From the NCBI GenBank assembly GCA_963277665.1, contig OY728152.1:1182974357-1183038356 (forward strand): a DNA stretch of 64,000 bases, given 5' to 3'. How positions within the stretch are numbered: the first letter of the stretch is position 1; the number at the start of each line of letters is the position of its first letter. Made by a program: the position numbers and the translations under genes. Positions 40,522-53,949 of the stretch are shown piece after piece. The notes under the pieces were generated by a model that did not search any database, was not told where the DNA came from, and worked only from the letters and a program-made list of their open reading frames with translations. The DNA is from Viscum album (lineage: Eukaryota; Streptophyta; Magnoliopsida; Santalales; Viscaceae).

Positions 40522-42050
40522 TGTAACACCATGAGATTATTAGAGATAGATTATTTTTAATTTCATTAATTCTTTTGTTGAATGTTACACTAATATTAGA
40601 TTGTGCTATAAAAACAATGTATTAGCTAGTAGTATACACAACACTATTCTTGGCTTTTGATACACATAATTTCAAGATCTAGCCGTATAATTCATTTCAC
40701 ACAACACTGAGAATTGATTTTGTTTAACCTATAAATTAACTATGTTTGGAAAATGTTATACGCAACACCAGATGATATTTCACTACAGGGAATATTTACT
40801 TGTCTTTCATTACATGCAAGAGCGACCTTCCTCGATAGCTGATGTTGTACCCGATAATAATTTTCACTAAACATCGAAATTTTATTGAAATATTTTTATT
40901 TAATATAATATAAAATAGCCTTTATGAATATTATTAACCACATTTTTTATTTTATATAACATTATCATTCATATTAAACTTTTTCTAGAACATGGAATGA
41001 GATCAAAATCAATTTTTTCAGATAAAAGAAGTATTTTTCAAAAAATAAAACATTACCGCCTTTTGATTGTGAACCAATATTAAATATTTTATTTTACACT
41101 TTAATAAGTTATATTTGAAAAAATAGTCTTTTTTTGAAATAGGAAATAAAAATTTGTGTTTCTTGAAATGTTTTTATTTATCAGGTAAAATTTTAATTTT
41201 AATGAATAATTAAAAATACAACATTATAATTCAAAACTGCCTTTTCATCAAATTTATTTATATAGATAGATTAAATTATTAATTGGTCTTAAACTATAAT
41301 TGTATTATATTTTTATCATTTAATACAATTTTTTTGTTGGATGTTATTTTATTTTTAATTTCTACATAAAGAAATATAAATCTTTTGATAGTTATTACTT
41401 CTTACAATCCCACTTTTTGGTTTTGACAATGAGAGTTAATATTAAATTAATTATAGAAACTTTTTTATTAATAATTTGAAAAAAATGATTCCATATTGGG
41501 AAGTATAAGTTTCAAAAAAATTTAATAGTTACCTTTTATTTTTTGGACATTTTCAATTAGAACTTCAGTAATTATTTTTTTTACCAAGGTTAAAGGGTAA
41601 ATCTAGAAAATAAGGGTAAAAAATAATATTATAATAATATTAAATTACCCTATCACTTGTTCTAATTCTTTTTTATGGGAAATTTCCTAAAATTTTAATC
41701 CTTGTGTCTATTTTTGGACCCCATGAAATCAACTAGATGTGTAAATGATAATTTATATGAATTACTTTTAAGTAAAGATAATTATAACCTGCACATTTAT
41801 CTTCTAATAAATCGAATTTAATATTTGATTATATTACTTATATATATATATAAACAGTCACTATTAATATAAAATTGTTTAAAAAATCATGGTATTTTAT
41901 TTAAAATTTTTAGATTTTAGAAAAATATATTTATCTAGGACACAATTATGATGTAGTGATTTCCTCATTAATGATAGTTTCTAATAAATGATTTTATAAA
42001 TGTTAAAACATCTTTAATTAGAACATTTTGATGACATCCAAAATTCATTT
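40522..42050 (+). repeat. LTR copy A of a decayed plus-strand LTR retrotransposon
   Basis: Begins TGTAACACC, a standard plant LTR start, and aligns along its length with copy B, whose start lies exactly 2,100 bp downstream. Matching landmarks are GAGATAGATTA near the start, TATACACAACACTATTC against TATACGCAACACTATTC, ACCTTCCTC, AGATCAAAATCAATTTTT against ATATCAAAATCAATTTTT, and GACACAATTATG near the end. Similarity fades around 42050. No polypurine tract precedes it, fitting a 5' LTR of an element in plus orientation. Confidence 0.8.
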
Positions 42051-42608
42051 AGAATAAATTAACATATTAGTGATGGAATGACCTATCATTCAGTCTCATG
42101 ATCTAATAACACTTCACTAATGAAAAATTCAACTTCATTACATTAATAGATGAAGTGGAAATTGTTTAGGGAACGAACAACGGTGATATTGTAACAAAAT
42201 GAATTACGTATATAATCTCATGAAAAATCCATCAAATCTAGGGAAAGGATCTTGAAAATCAAAAATATTTTTTTAGTGCCTTATAATATGATGAATCATA
42301 TGGTCCCTTAAATAATCATAGATTTATGGATTTCTAGTTTTCATCATTCTCCAAACCTTATTCTATATCATTTTCCATCATAACATGATGGTTATATTTA
42401 TCTTCCATATCCAAGTTTCAATTCCCACTAATGTTCTCCTATACGAAACCTAGTGATGAGTTAATTTGGTTAAATGTTATGTTTCTAACTTTTCTTTTTA
42501 ATATGAATTTTTAGTATAATTTTTTATGATGTGGGATACCCTGAATGAAACATTTTTGTAGAAAATCTATTTTTACTCCTGATGAAATTAGATGGATAAA
42601 TCCATTTT
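42051..42608 (+). other. short internal remnant between LTR copies A and B
   Basis: About 560 bp with no coding similarity separates the end of copy A from the polypurine tract before copy B. If A and B are the two LTRs of one element, almost all gag-pol has been deleted, or the element was non-autonomous. Confidence 0.5.
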
Positions 42609-42620
42609 AAGGGGGGAAGA
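42609..42620 (+). other. polypurine tract
   Basis: AAGGGGGGAAGA directly precedes ATGTAACACC. A G-run followed by GAAGAATGTAACACC is the typical polypurine tract and 3' LTR junction of plant gypsy elements. It primes plus-strand DNA synthesis and fixes copy B as a 3' LTR and the element as plus-oriented. Confidence 0.8.
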
Positions 42621-42621
42621 A

Positions 42622-44130
42622 TGTAACACCTTGACATTTTATGAGATAGATTAATTTTAATGTTTTTTATATCTCGTGTAGTATGCTACACCATACACCA
42701 TATTATCTTGCAGTATACGCAACACTATTCGTTTCATGTGTGGCGACTAATTTCATGATCTTTTGATAGAATTCATTTCATGAACCACTAAGAATAGATT
42801 ATTTTCAATGTATAAATGACATATATTTTGATTATGTTATATGAAACATAAAGGGAATCATTCAATACACACCACACTGACTTGGTTTGTGTTACATGAA
42901 AGAGAAACCTTCCTCAGTAGCTTAACTTTTAAACGATATCGAGTTTCACTATACAATGATATATTATAATAATATTATTATTTAATGTGATGTAAACTAT
43001 CAGTTATGAATAGTATTAACCTCATTTTTAATGTTATATAACATTATAATTCATCTTAAACATTTTCAATAACATTTTATGATATCAAAATCAATTTTTG
43101 GGATGAATGAAGTATTTTAAAAAAAATAGAGTTTTACGACCTTTTGATGATGCACCGATTTTAATAATAGTTTTTAAAACAATTATAAGTACTATATTAC
43201 ATGTATACTTCTTATTTGGATGCATGAAATAAAAATTTACCTTTATTGAAATTTGTGTATTTTTATGATAAAATTCAAATTTTATTAAACAACGAAAAAT
43301 ACTGAATTTTAATTCATAACTTCCTTTTCACCTAATTTATTTATAATGATAGATTATATTTTTAATTGGTTTTAAAGTTTAATGGGATTATGTTTTTATA
43401 ATATAATCCAATTTTGGTTATTTTTTTGTAATTTCAATTTTAAATTGTACATAAACACATGTCAATCTTTTGATTGTTATTACATCATAAAAACCCCCAT
43501 TTTGGTTTTGCCAACAGAAATTAATTTTAAATTAACTTCTGAAATATATGTATTTAGAATTTTGAAAAAGTAATTCCTCATTTTTTATTAGAATATTAAA
43601 ATTGTGTAAATTGGAACCAATTTTTTTGGTCATTATGAATAGTAACATTAGTAATTATTTTATTTACCATGGTAAAAAGATAAATCAAGTAAAATTAGGT
43701 TAAAATATAATATTATAATAATTATTAACTAAAAAAACATGTAATAATCCAATTGGATGAGATATTTACGTCCATGGGAATCTATGGGAATATTTTGTGA
43801 CCCCAAGGATTCAAATGGACATGAAAATGACAATTTATAAGAATTAATTTACAGTAAAGATAATTTTAACCTAAACATATATCTTTCACTAAATCAACTT
43901 TATGGAGGGTTAGGTAATAGATATCTTTGTATATAAATAGTAATTATAAAAATATAATTATTTCACACATCATGGTAATTTATTTTTAATTTTATGAATT
44001 TGATAAATATATTTTTCTATGACACAATTATGTTGTAGTGATTACATCATTAATGAAATATTCAAATAAATCAGTTTTCAATTATTAAAATAATTTTAAT
44101 TTTTACAATTTCATGTCATCCATAAAAGTT
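42622..44130 (+). repeat. LTR copy B (3' LTR), possibly extending to about 45110
   Basis: Begins TGTAACACC directly after a polypurine tract and aligns with copy A to about 44130 (GACACAATTATG, then CATGTCATCCA against GATGACATCCA). Beyond that, 44600-44850 looks like an LTR promoter and leader (a TATA box followed by pyrimidine-rich CTCATTCCTCTCC). Copy B may therefore be the fuller LTR and copy A truncated at its 3' side. The true end is not identified. Confidence 0.75.
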
Positions 44131-44625
44131 TTGGAGGAAATTAAAATATAAGGAATATGTTAATTCTTTTGGTTTGATAATTCAATGTTTTTATAAATTT
44201 TTAAAAAATTCATGTTTGAATAGTATCCAAAATTGACATAATTCGTCACATAAAACATAAAATAGTTTATTAAATGATATTAAATTTCTAAAAAACAAAT
44301 ATTCAGATAAATGGTTAATATATGACTAAAGATGTCAGAAATAAATTTTTTGGGTCGTTTTATGAGATATTGTAATTATATTAACCCACAATGTGTAAAT
44401 TACATGATATCACGGTAAGATTAAAAGAAACTAAAATAAAGGTAATACCAAAAAGATAAGGATAAACAATATTCAAAACTTTTCAATAAATTACCAGATT
44501 ATGAGTATTAAAACCAAAATAATATTATCTTATAATTAAATATATTTTGGGGCCATTTTATATCGATATTGAATTTATAATAAGTTAATATTTTTGAACA
44601 TTCCTAATGTGTGCCCCTCCTCTTT

Positions 44626-44633
44626 TATAAAAA
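44626..44633 (+). promoter_or_regulatory. TATA box-like sequence in LTR-like region
   Basis: TATAAAAA is followed within 30 bases by CATTCCTCTCC and a C/T-rich leader with CCAAACCCTGATC. This resembles the R/U5 start of plant gypsy LTRs. In an AT-rich region a TATA word alone means little; the pyrimidine-rich leader is the supporting clue. Confidence 0.3.
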
Positions 44634-45165
44634 GTCATCTCATTCCTCTCCTATTCACTTGATTTTGATCCTTCATCATCAGCCAAACCCTGATCATTTA
44701 TCTTATTAAAATCATTAATTATATTCTAGAGGTTATGTTCTTCTCAAATGTTTATCTCTATGGATCTAAGTGGAAATTTAAAAGAGGCACGTTGAGGAAG
44801 ATATAATCACTTCTACCGATTTTGTAAAATTTGTTTATTCTTATACATCCTAATCTTTACATGTTTCATTATAAACTAATAACATTAGTATAACTGATAT
44901 AATGATATATTATTTGAAATATGAAATAACCACATTTCACCTTCTATCCATCCTACCAAAAACGAAATCACCGCGTGTCCGTACGTACATATTACTCTCT
45001 CTACAACATGGTGTAATCTTTTTTAACCACCACCTCACATGGATGGGTATAATGGCAGAAATAATAACTATACATTATTATTATAACATTATAGTAATTC
45101 TGAGATATTACACACCATCCACTTAAATACAGTTCAACAACTATTGGATGGAAATCGTCGGTCTT

Positions 45166-45383
45166 GCGTATATATGGCTTACCGTCTACACGATGCGTTA
45201 AGATTCATTCCCCATGTTAACTATTCAAGAATGATTATAAAGTATATTTAATAATTAATCATTAAATATATGTCATAATAATTCTACTTGATTGATGTAT
45301 ATATATATATATATGACATTTACATAATTCAATTCATTTTAATGAGGAATCGAAAACTGCGCTTATGCGTAAGTATGACTTAC
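45166..45383 (+). repeat. spaced direct repeat GCGTA...CTTAC (2 copies)
   Basis: Two 17-bp copies (45166-45182 and 45367-45383) match at 14 of 17 positions and lie 201 bp apart. The second contains the inverted repeat GTAAGT-ATG-ACTTAC. Sequence after each copy is also loosely similar. The two G/C-bearing islands stand out from the AT-rich DNA and include a TA microsatellite (45298-45314) between them. Confidence 0.5.
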
Positions 45384-47019
45384 ATTCTCCATAAACTGTA
45401 TATTCCATTCGATTCCATTTATCAATCTATTATATATATTTATATATAGTATATATATTATATATAAAGAATTTTTTAAATTATAAAAATTTGTAAATAA
45501 TTATCTATGTTATCATATGAATAATAACAAGTCCAAACACGCACGATAAATGAAACGATTATTACCCAAAACATTTCTTTAACATGGAATTAACAAATGA
45601 ATGGGTAATATAAAGTCGAAATAGAGTCATAAATGATATCATAAATATTATTATGGTTTTGTTACAAGTTTATAATAATATTAAATATACTATAATGGTG
45701 TTTCAGACTCATATAAGTGAAATAAGACCTAAGCTAAGGGATAATTTTGAAATCTAATTTTTATCTGATATTATTTATACGTAAGTATTTAGTAGGGTTA
45801 TATTTATAATTCATGTCTATGTTTCCTAAATTTTTTTACCTAAAATGTTTAATATTTTTCCATCTATGTTTAAATTATTATTTACTTCTTTCTAAATTTT
45901 ACTACATGATATGGAATAAATCATTATTTTGATTCAAAATACGAGGAAATTTTATGATTTTTTTTTTCAAAGGTATGAGCGGAATGTTTTTAATTAACAT
46001 ATACATAATTATAAATTTTTTATTTTCCCTGATACCTTATTTTCATGATTCATCCTCCAAAATATTTCATGTTTTTTTTCAAGTAAATTTTTTTATTTCA
46101 ATATTTTGCAGCATTTTGGGGACAGATAACGTTTTGGAGAAGAAATGATATTTTCCAGAAGAACTAATTTCAAGTGTTTTATCAGAAATTAGTTTCCATC
46201 TATGATAATGATTTTCAATAGGGTAACGGTTCTATCCCTATTATAACTATAATTTGATTTTGTTTACTATATATTGATCTTTTAGAGAGATTATGTTATT
46301 ATAGAATGGGATATAAGGAACCCATTTTATTTCTTGGGTTATGTTATGATGAATGAATATGTTTTGTCGAAAATGTAAATATCATTTCATTTTCAGATTG
46401 GTGTGACCTATATATCCCTCTAAAGAATTAGTTAATATTTAAATCTCATTAGAATGACATGAATGGAACAAAATTTAAATCTAGATTATTAATACAAGGC
46501 TATAATGACATGTAAGCCCTGTTCAGTAATGGACATTGTCCATTATGATGGACATGGATTAAATTCCTTTGCTACTATGAAAATCATATTATATGGTTAA
46601 TGGTTTTCCATAATTCCTTGTTTTATTCCAATGATATTTTATCCTTATTAATGTTCTTTTATTATCTATTCCTTATGTACTACCATGATATATTTCATTG
46701 CTCAAGATTTTGATGTTTAAACATTATTTTCCTGTGTTTATGTTCAAATGTATATGGTTTATCTTTCCCCATTTCTACCCTTACTAAACATCCAGGCTAA
46801 CCATTTTTTTGTTTTATTTTCCCTAGGATATAATGAAAGGATGTAGGTTCGAAAAGTAATGGGGAAGATATATATGGGTGATTTTGAAGATCATTCAACA
46901 TGATTAGAAGATTTTGTACAGAGTTTCCAAATACACTAAACTAATACAGTATTTGGGAATATTTTTGAGTCTTGTATTAAGTATTCCAAAAATTAATGTA
47001 ATATGAATGAAACTAATAT
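45384..47019. other. AT-rich sequence without recognisable genes
   Basis: AT-rich. If the gag-like traces at 47.0-47.5 kb are real, this would be the leader and N-terminal gag of that element, but neither a primer-binding site nor capsid motifs could be read. Confidence 0.35.
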
Positions 47020-47530
47020 GATTATCTTTTTCATGGATGATTTATATTTGGGATAACAGTTCACCCAATTTATACAAAAGTCTATGCTAAACAATATTTT
47101 TTTACCATGAAGAAGATAAAATTTCCAAAGGAATTGAAACAATGATACATGAGGTCAAAGGACCATGAAGATAATACCATGTATGTGAACACCTTGAGAA
47201 TAAATTAAAATCAATTTTATTCATATTTTTCCATGTCTAAATTGAATTCAATAATAAACACAATATCATTTTTATTAATGTTGTTGATAAGTTCCTGATC
47301 CATACCTATAACTCCATGAATTTTTCTATATTTGGTGAATTTTTGTAGTTCATAATATATATGATGTGTGAGGTACATGGAAAATAAATTTATTCTCATA
47401 ATTTATAGAAACATAGGGGAGAAATTACACATACTAGTCGTTCTATAATGTTGAAGAGAATATGGGTTATTATTATTAAAAAAGAGCACCACAGTTGTGG
47501 CAGAAGCCACAATGAGCTTCTGAGATCTCT
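47020..47530 (+). pseudogene. possible gag remnant of a plus-strand gypsy element
   Basis: One frame gives YTKVYAKQYF and then, after an interruption, YMRSKDHEDNTMYVN. This loosely fits the Gag block around FxxKYF and LRQGxxTVxEY. About 300 bp further, 47487-47525 reads KEHHSCGRSHNEL, resembling the first zinc knuckle of Tekay-type Gag (CxxCGRxHxGEC) with the first Cys and the EC lost. Order and spacing are right, but each match alone is weak. Most pol must be missing if the polypurine tract at 49401 belongs to the same element. Confidence 0.3.
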
Positions 47531-49400
47531 AATTTTCTATGTTTATTTTTTCTACGGGTCACATAATATTTGACTAGAATGGTATTTTATGTCTTTTATT
47601 TTTTTTATGTTTAATAATTATTATGTATTATGTTTTTATTTATATATTGGATGAATGGTTCATTTTTTTAAAAGGACATAATCATTTCTGACAAATTTTT
47701 TCTCTAATTATCTGAGACTCATAATCTGGAAGATTATGTGAATGTGTTTTAATAAAATATATTATTAAAGTCAAACAGTATGGATCATCACATGTAAAAT
47801 TACTTTTATTTTTAATTTGAGAAGGGTTTTGACAAACATTATGAATTTTATGATATTATTTGATGTCAAATTGGGAGTTATAAATTTCCTCAGTGACTGA
47901 CAAGTAAGGGTTGATTATAATTTCAATTCTGTAAAAACCGATTTTGTTTGATGGGTTAATATTATGTGGATTTGAATAAGATGAAATTTTTTAAAATAAA
48001 AATTATTTTTATATAAAAACACTAATTATTACATAAAATCGGGATGTTTCGGTATTTTGAGATCGTGTTATTATCCAATATATTAAATCTCTATCTTTAT
48101 AATGGAATGTGGGAATAGTTATGGAAGAAAGGAATATTGGAAAAATTACCCTATAATTGATTATTTTTCATTGAATCAATATTCACTATAGAGAATATTG
48201 ATTGATCATAAAATTTCACATATAACTAGAATCCTATGAGGGGGTATGTTTTGGTCTTTCACATTCCCGTGGTAATGAAATGTGAAAGATTTATTTATGG
48301 AAAACCTTAATTGAAGATTTTAATAAGTAAAAAAGAAAACTAAAATAAAGTAAATTAGATTGAACTGAAAGTAAAAATGTATTAAATAATGGTTTTATTT
48401 GATATGACATCTTAAGAATTATTTTAAATATTCATAAAACAATTTAATCTTATTTTATTAGATATTTTCATTACCATTTTGGTTTTTATATTTTCTGGAA
48501 TGATGATCAAGAATAGTAATATGAGAAAGGAATGTATTCATAAACAACAATTTTTTGTAACAAAAAAGGTATCAAAATTGATTGGTTGAGAATTTGAGTA
48601 TAATCTTATTACATTGTAAATTGTCAGCATTCATATCAAACATATAATAGTGATGATGATATATTAATTGAAATTAAAAATGGAACTATTATCATTTTTT
48701 ATAAATGATTTATTTTTATCGATTATATTATTGTAGATTTTAAATGTTATATGTATTTGTGGTATTATATAACTATTATCGTTTATAAAGGCAACTTAAA
48801 GTTATTGGAAACAAATTAAATGGTATCAATAACCATGAATAGTGATTTTATTTCTATTTTATATTTTCGGGATAATGATTTGATAACTAGTGATTGGGAT
48901 TTGAAAAACAATTTTATATAATATATTCCTGAGGTTGAGTAGATAAAGGGTTAAATGATTTTGAGAAAATTATATTAAAAACTATTGATAGTCTTTTATT
49001 TTATTATTCATTTAATGAACTATAATAGAATATATTTTCGGTGAAGTTTATATAATTTTTGTATCATAATATATATAGACTAGTGTGAGATCGTATGAAC
49101 AGGAAGTTGTATATAATAATTCATTTTTAAAAATATTTATATGTCCATTGTGGTTTAATATATTTATTAAAATTGTTTTATGAAACATTTGTAATGGAGA
49201 ATATAGGATTAAGCTATATACATAATTTTGTATGAATGATAATGTTTGTTTGAAGGAATATATGAAACTGGTTATGACATAAATGAGTAATGTAGATGTC
49301 ACTAAAGAAGTATTATCCCAAATGATTGATGTGTTTTAATCACCCTCTTCCAATGTCATTGGTGAGTAATAATTAAAATATAGAGGATGAAATTTATTTG

Positions 49401-49440
49401 AGGGGGTAGAATGTAATGGTAAGAGATTTTGGACCATATA
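49401..49440 (+). mobile_element. polypurine tract and LTR start of another gypsy element
   Basis: AGGGGGTAGA (49401-49410) is followed by TGTAATGGTA at 49412, the arrangement of a polypurine tract and 3' LTR start. The frame just before it reads DEIYLRG then a stop, close to the usual Pol ending of many plant gypsy elements. The LTR start differs from copies A and B, so this is another family or subfamily. The LTR end and its 5' partner were not found. Confidence 0.45.
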
Positions 49441-52400
49441 AGATGCGAATATATTCATTATCATGTGTCACAAAGAACACATAACTAATGAAACACCTGA
49501 CTAAAATCAATAATAAAAATTAAAATTTTATTAATAAAATTCGCATTAGTTGTTAGAATGACAATAATCAATTAAAATGATTATATATTATTTTTTCATA
49601 AATATATTTTGAAATGGAGCCTTTAAAATTAACATTTTAAAAAGTGCGTGTCATCATCTGTAAAATTAAATTAGTCATAGTTAAATGATATTACAATATT
49701 AAATATATATATTAAAATAAATTACACAAATAAAAGGTATTTATAAATCTATATGACTTTATACAAAAATAATACCTGAATATCAAAAATGGCTATTTTT
49801 TAATTAATTAAGTTTTTTAATATTGTATCTTTAGTCGTAATATAATTTTTGAAATATATTATTTGGAATTGATAAAATAACCCCATATTAAATTTTTTCA
49901 CGAAAATATAACTTGTATATTAATATTTGAATTTTTTTGAAATATTTTTTTTTTCAAAAATGGTGAAATATCTCAATTTTACAAGGACATTTATTTTATT
50001 AAATCATTTCAATGTATCTAAGAATTTAAATCCCAATAATTCTTCAAAAAATATCAATATTTTTTATGTGATTTTATAATTTTTAATTATTTGTTTTAAA
50101 TTTTAAATCAAATTCATTAATATTTTGTAATAATATTAAATTATTTAAAAAAATATTTTTAATAAATTATATATTTATTATTATAAAATTATAGTTTTTT
50201 TATTTTATAACCTTAATAATATTAACTGTATTTCAATATTGGAATATCTACGTTCAAATTAAGTAATAAAGAAATTTTATTTTTCGACATAATGGTTAAA
50301 TTACCATGGTAATAACTTGTCAGTGTGGCGAAATCTAAAATAGTAAAAACTATTAACAAAATAGGTAAAGAGACTAATATGTTATAAACATGTTTTATAT
50401 TTACTTTTTGATGTGTTTTTAAACCTTATCTCTTCACCAATTAATTATTTTTAAATTATGGATCTAGTTGCTGCAACAACCCATCCTTAATGACGTGGTA
50501 TGAGACAATGTTCTTCATATCCTCACAAACTCCTCCCCACATATAAGCGGTTTCATACTGATGGAGAGGGTCTATAAATTCAATGGGGATAACATTACCT
50601 TCATGACCATAAGAATATATATTTATATAAAAACATATACATAATGAAATTAAACTTCATGGGGAAAAAATATTATAAACATGATATTATAGTAATTTTC
50701 ACGTGACAACATATAATAAATATAAAATGGACACACAATATCGATGGTAATCTGGTTTATGTTGTAAAATAAAAAATAGAAAATAAATTCATTATGTTAT
50801 CTATCCAATGAGTATCCTGTCACCACAGGTATGCTAATAATCCATGCTCCATAAAATATTCCTATTGGGACCTTTCCATTCACCAGCTCCATAATCATAA
50901 TGTCTACATACACACTAATTATCACATGATGGGTATGAATATTATCCAAATAGGACAACCCCAGTTCATCCTAAACAATGGTGAATAATTATATAGATTC
51001 ACATATCATGATGAATATGTAAATGAATATAAAATGGGACAAAAAATCATTTTCAAAACAACCACATGCTTACCTAAAAACCAACAACCCCAATTGTACA
51101 TACTTTGGAGACATTCTGGAAGAATATAATAATTATTCATGGCATTAAATTGATAATAATCTATGACATTATCTAATATTATATAATATTAACAGTCCTA
51201 ATCTCAGGAATAGAACAATTCCTACGTTTTAGGGATGTTCACACTCATGAATCATGGCTACATTATCTTGTCGGATGGTACACACTCTTGACATTAACAA
51301 ATCTATGAAGCTCTATAAAATCATAAGTATATCATATCAACAAATGGACCCTCATAAAATATTTAATGTAGTTTCACGCAATGGGTAAAAATGATAATAT
51401 AAGGCACTTTCCATCCTACATAGAACCACAATCAATGAGTCATTCCATACATACTTCCCCTCTAATGGATCGATTAAGTCCCATAGGGCCACCTTTGACC
51501 CAGAACAATGGAATGAGATTCTACTTCTTATTTATAAATTCACAAGTTTAGAATGAAATATAGATAAAAAATATATGATAATATGTATATAACAAGTTAT
51601 GAAAAATTACACAATCAATACACAAAAAGGTAATAAACAACATAGAATATCAAAAAATCCAAGATTTATGAGATAATAATATATATAGTGTGAAATAGAA
51701 ATTAAAATAGAATAAATGAAAAATAAAGTCATCACTGGGTATCATTGTTAAAGAAAAATAAAATTTCATGAGAGGGTATCAAAAAATCGGTGATACAGAT
51801 AATATTGTACTGTTATACAACTCAATATAAATTATGATGATTGAAATGACTTCGTTATTTGAATGCATACATTTGGAAATATACATTGTTATGTGTAATT
51901 CTACCCAAAACACATCATAATAACATTTATCACTAGAAAAATATCCAATCCACTAAAATATATCATATAAGATAATAATTGAATAATGGGATCATTCCAA
52001 TGGGTCAAAACCACATCGACATACCAAAATCATATTTCCATCAAATGGTATATATAATATCCTATTAGTGAAGAGATGAAAATTATATAGACTTGGTATG
52101 AATCCAATTAAAAATCAATATAGTTATTATTTTATAATAAAATTATATATAAATCGTTCCAACATATCTCAAATCTATGACTCTTTCTCTGGGAGGCCAT
52201 CCTAAATATTATAATTAATTTGAACTCTCAGCATAAAACGTGCCTCACATGGAAACTCACACTCATCAGACCATTTCTTCATCCTATCCAACAATACTAG
52301 AACCAAACCCTAAAAATGATATCATTCGACATCATATACTACTCTAGAAGCATGGGGAACTAGTGGTATGTAGTCCTCGATAATCTGCATGGGTAATATC

Positions 52401-53336
52401 TGGAATGTGGTTCTTCTCAATGGAACCATATTAATTCTTCCTATTTTATCCTATTTCATGTGGTTCTAATGAGATATAATACTTTCAGGATTCTATATGG
52501 AACATAAATCCTCTATTTTCTATCATCTGATATTTCTATTGCATTAGATCTCCTCATGTGGAACATGGTAGCTCCCTTCTATCTGGACAAACCAAATTTG
52601 AGATTAATTCAATGCATTTTATAGTATTGGAACCTTCATAGCCCATCCAGGATCATGGAGAAAAACCTAAAATATTTTCTCATCATCCGAGATTCATGAG
52701 ATGATTTTTTCAGGGCCTGTGATCAAATCCCCCATGCATTCAACTAGTGTAAAATCCATCTCTCTCGTGGGTCGTTGGACTTTCATCGGGGTAGAGAGTC
52801 TCTGCATGCGGCTTCCTAGATAAATCTCCCTGGTCATCCCCATCCCATCAAACCCACTAAATCCTGGAAAAAATGGAATACTCCCTTGGTCTATTTCAAT
52901 GCATTGATACATAGCCTCATCATCTCCATGAATCTATGCCCACCCTAATATATGTTTCTTTGGACATGTTATCCCCCACCGTCCTAGATGATCATTTTGG
53001 TAGCTGAATCAAGGGAATGGAGAGAATAGATTCTTTTCCCAATTGATCCTCGATTATGTAATAGATGTTGTCTCTATGGGTTCACATTTTAAGACTATAT
53101 AATGAATCAAAAAAATCTTGTGGATCGTTGTCCAAAAAATCCAGATACTAGGAAACAATCATCACCTTTTCCTTCCATCCACATACCTTCTACCTATAAG
53201 GCAATTGTCCCTAGTAATCTGATCAATATTCATCTTGCAGTATCCAATGTTTACTCCCCCATCCCAAAAATTATCCCATTGAAAACTAAATCCACCACAT
53301 GAAAACCCCTCATACAATGATCACCTCAACCTCTCC
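49441..53336. other. AT-rich, then C/A-biased sequence without firm genes
   Basis: 49.4-50.4 kb is extremely AT-rich and may be LTR. From 50.45 kb the plus strand becomes richer in C and A. An open frame on the minus strand at 52694-52912 resembles nothing known and is probably incidental. The 5' untranslated part and start of ORF1 of the LINE downstream may begin around 52.6-53.3 kb. Confidence 0.35.
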
Positions 53337-53436
53337 CTCCCCCTTAGTCTCCCCATATTATTGGACTCTATTTTTTCATGGTTAAAGAGGTTGTCTTCTA
53401 TGATCCACCCAATAAATGTTAATTAGCTAGGGTTTT

Positions 53437-53775
53437 ATGTCCTTCCCCACTACCTACATATACATCACAATAGTAAGAGTGCCTTATCCAATGTTTGGGA
53501 AAATCCACCTCATCTTCTGGTACCCCGTAGTGGTGGTTGCCCTATCGATGATACAACAAATGTTTGATTATCGCCTTCGCCTATCACAATATCAACTTCC
53601 AATGGGTTTTGTACGTGATCACTATTTAGAATTAATTTATTATCCTTGAGGTCACAAGGAATGTTCCGTTAATGTGACTCAGTGCCATGTTAATAATAGA
53701 AATCCATGCATATGTGGTGGCCAATCATTGTTCTTCCATCATTATGGTCTTGGAACCCACCCAAAACCCATAAAA
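53437..53775 (+). pseudogene. LINE ORF1 (DUF4283/zinc-knuckle) remnant
   Basis: A 70-codon frame (53437-53649) contains IVRVPYPMFGKIHLIFW and later GFVRDHYLELIY. It parallels the plant LINE ORF1 pattern: a PVWVRxPxLPxEFW strand, a segment on small-residue helices and FARVCVEID. About 75 bp on, in another frame, LFFHHYGLGTHPK near 53730-53770 matches the single zinc knuckle (FCxHCGxLGHxxxxC) with its cysteines lost. ORF1 proteins bind the element RNA. The N-terminal half is not recognisable. Confidence 0.6.
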
Positions 53776-53949
53776 AATTGGGGACTTTGATGGAACGATT
53801 GTATTGAGGATCTTCTTATATATTGACCCTATCAATCATTAAATGTGGTTGTTTTAAAACCCATTGGCCATGGTGGAATAGAATGAGGAAACAGATCAAA
53901 AACTCCCAATTAGAGTGGAAGTAGCGCGAAAGAATTCATTATTCTCCTT

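Noticed and set aside
52694..52912. 72-codon minus-strand open frame as a gene
   Set aside because: No recognisable motif, no upstream context, and it lies at the edge of the plus-strand LINE region.
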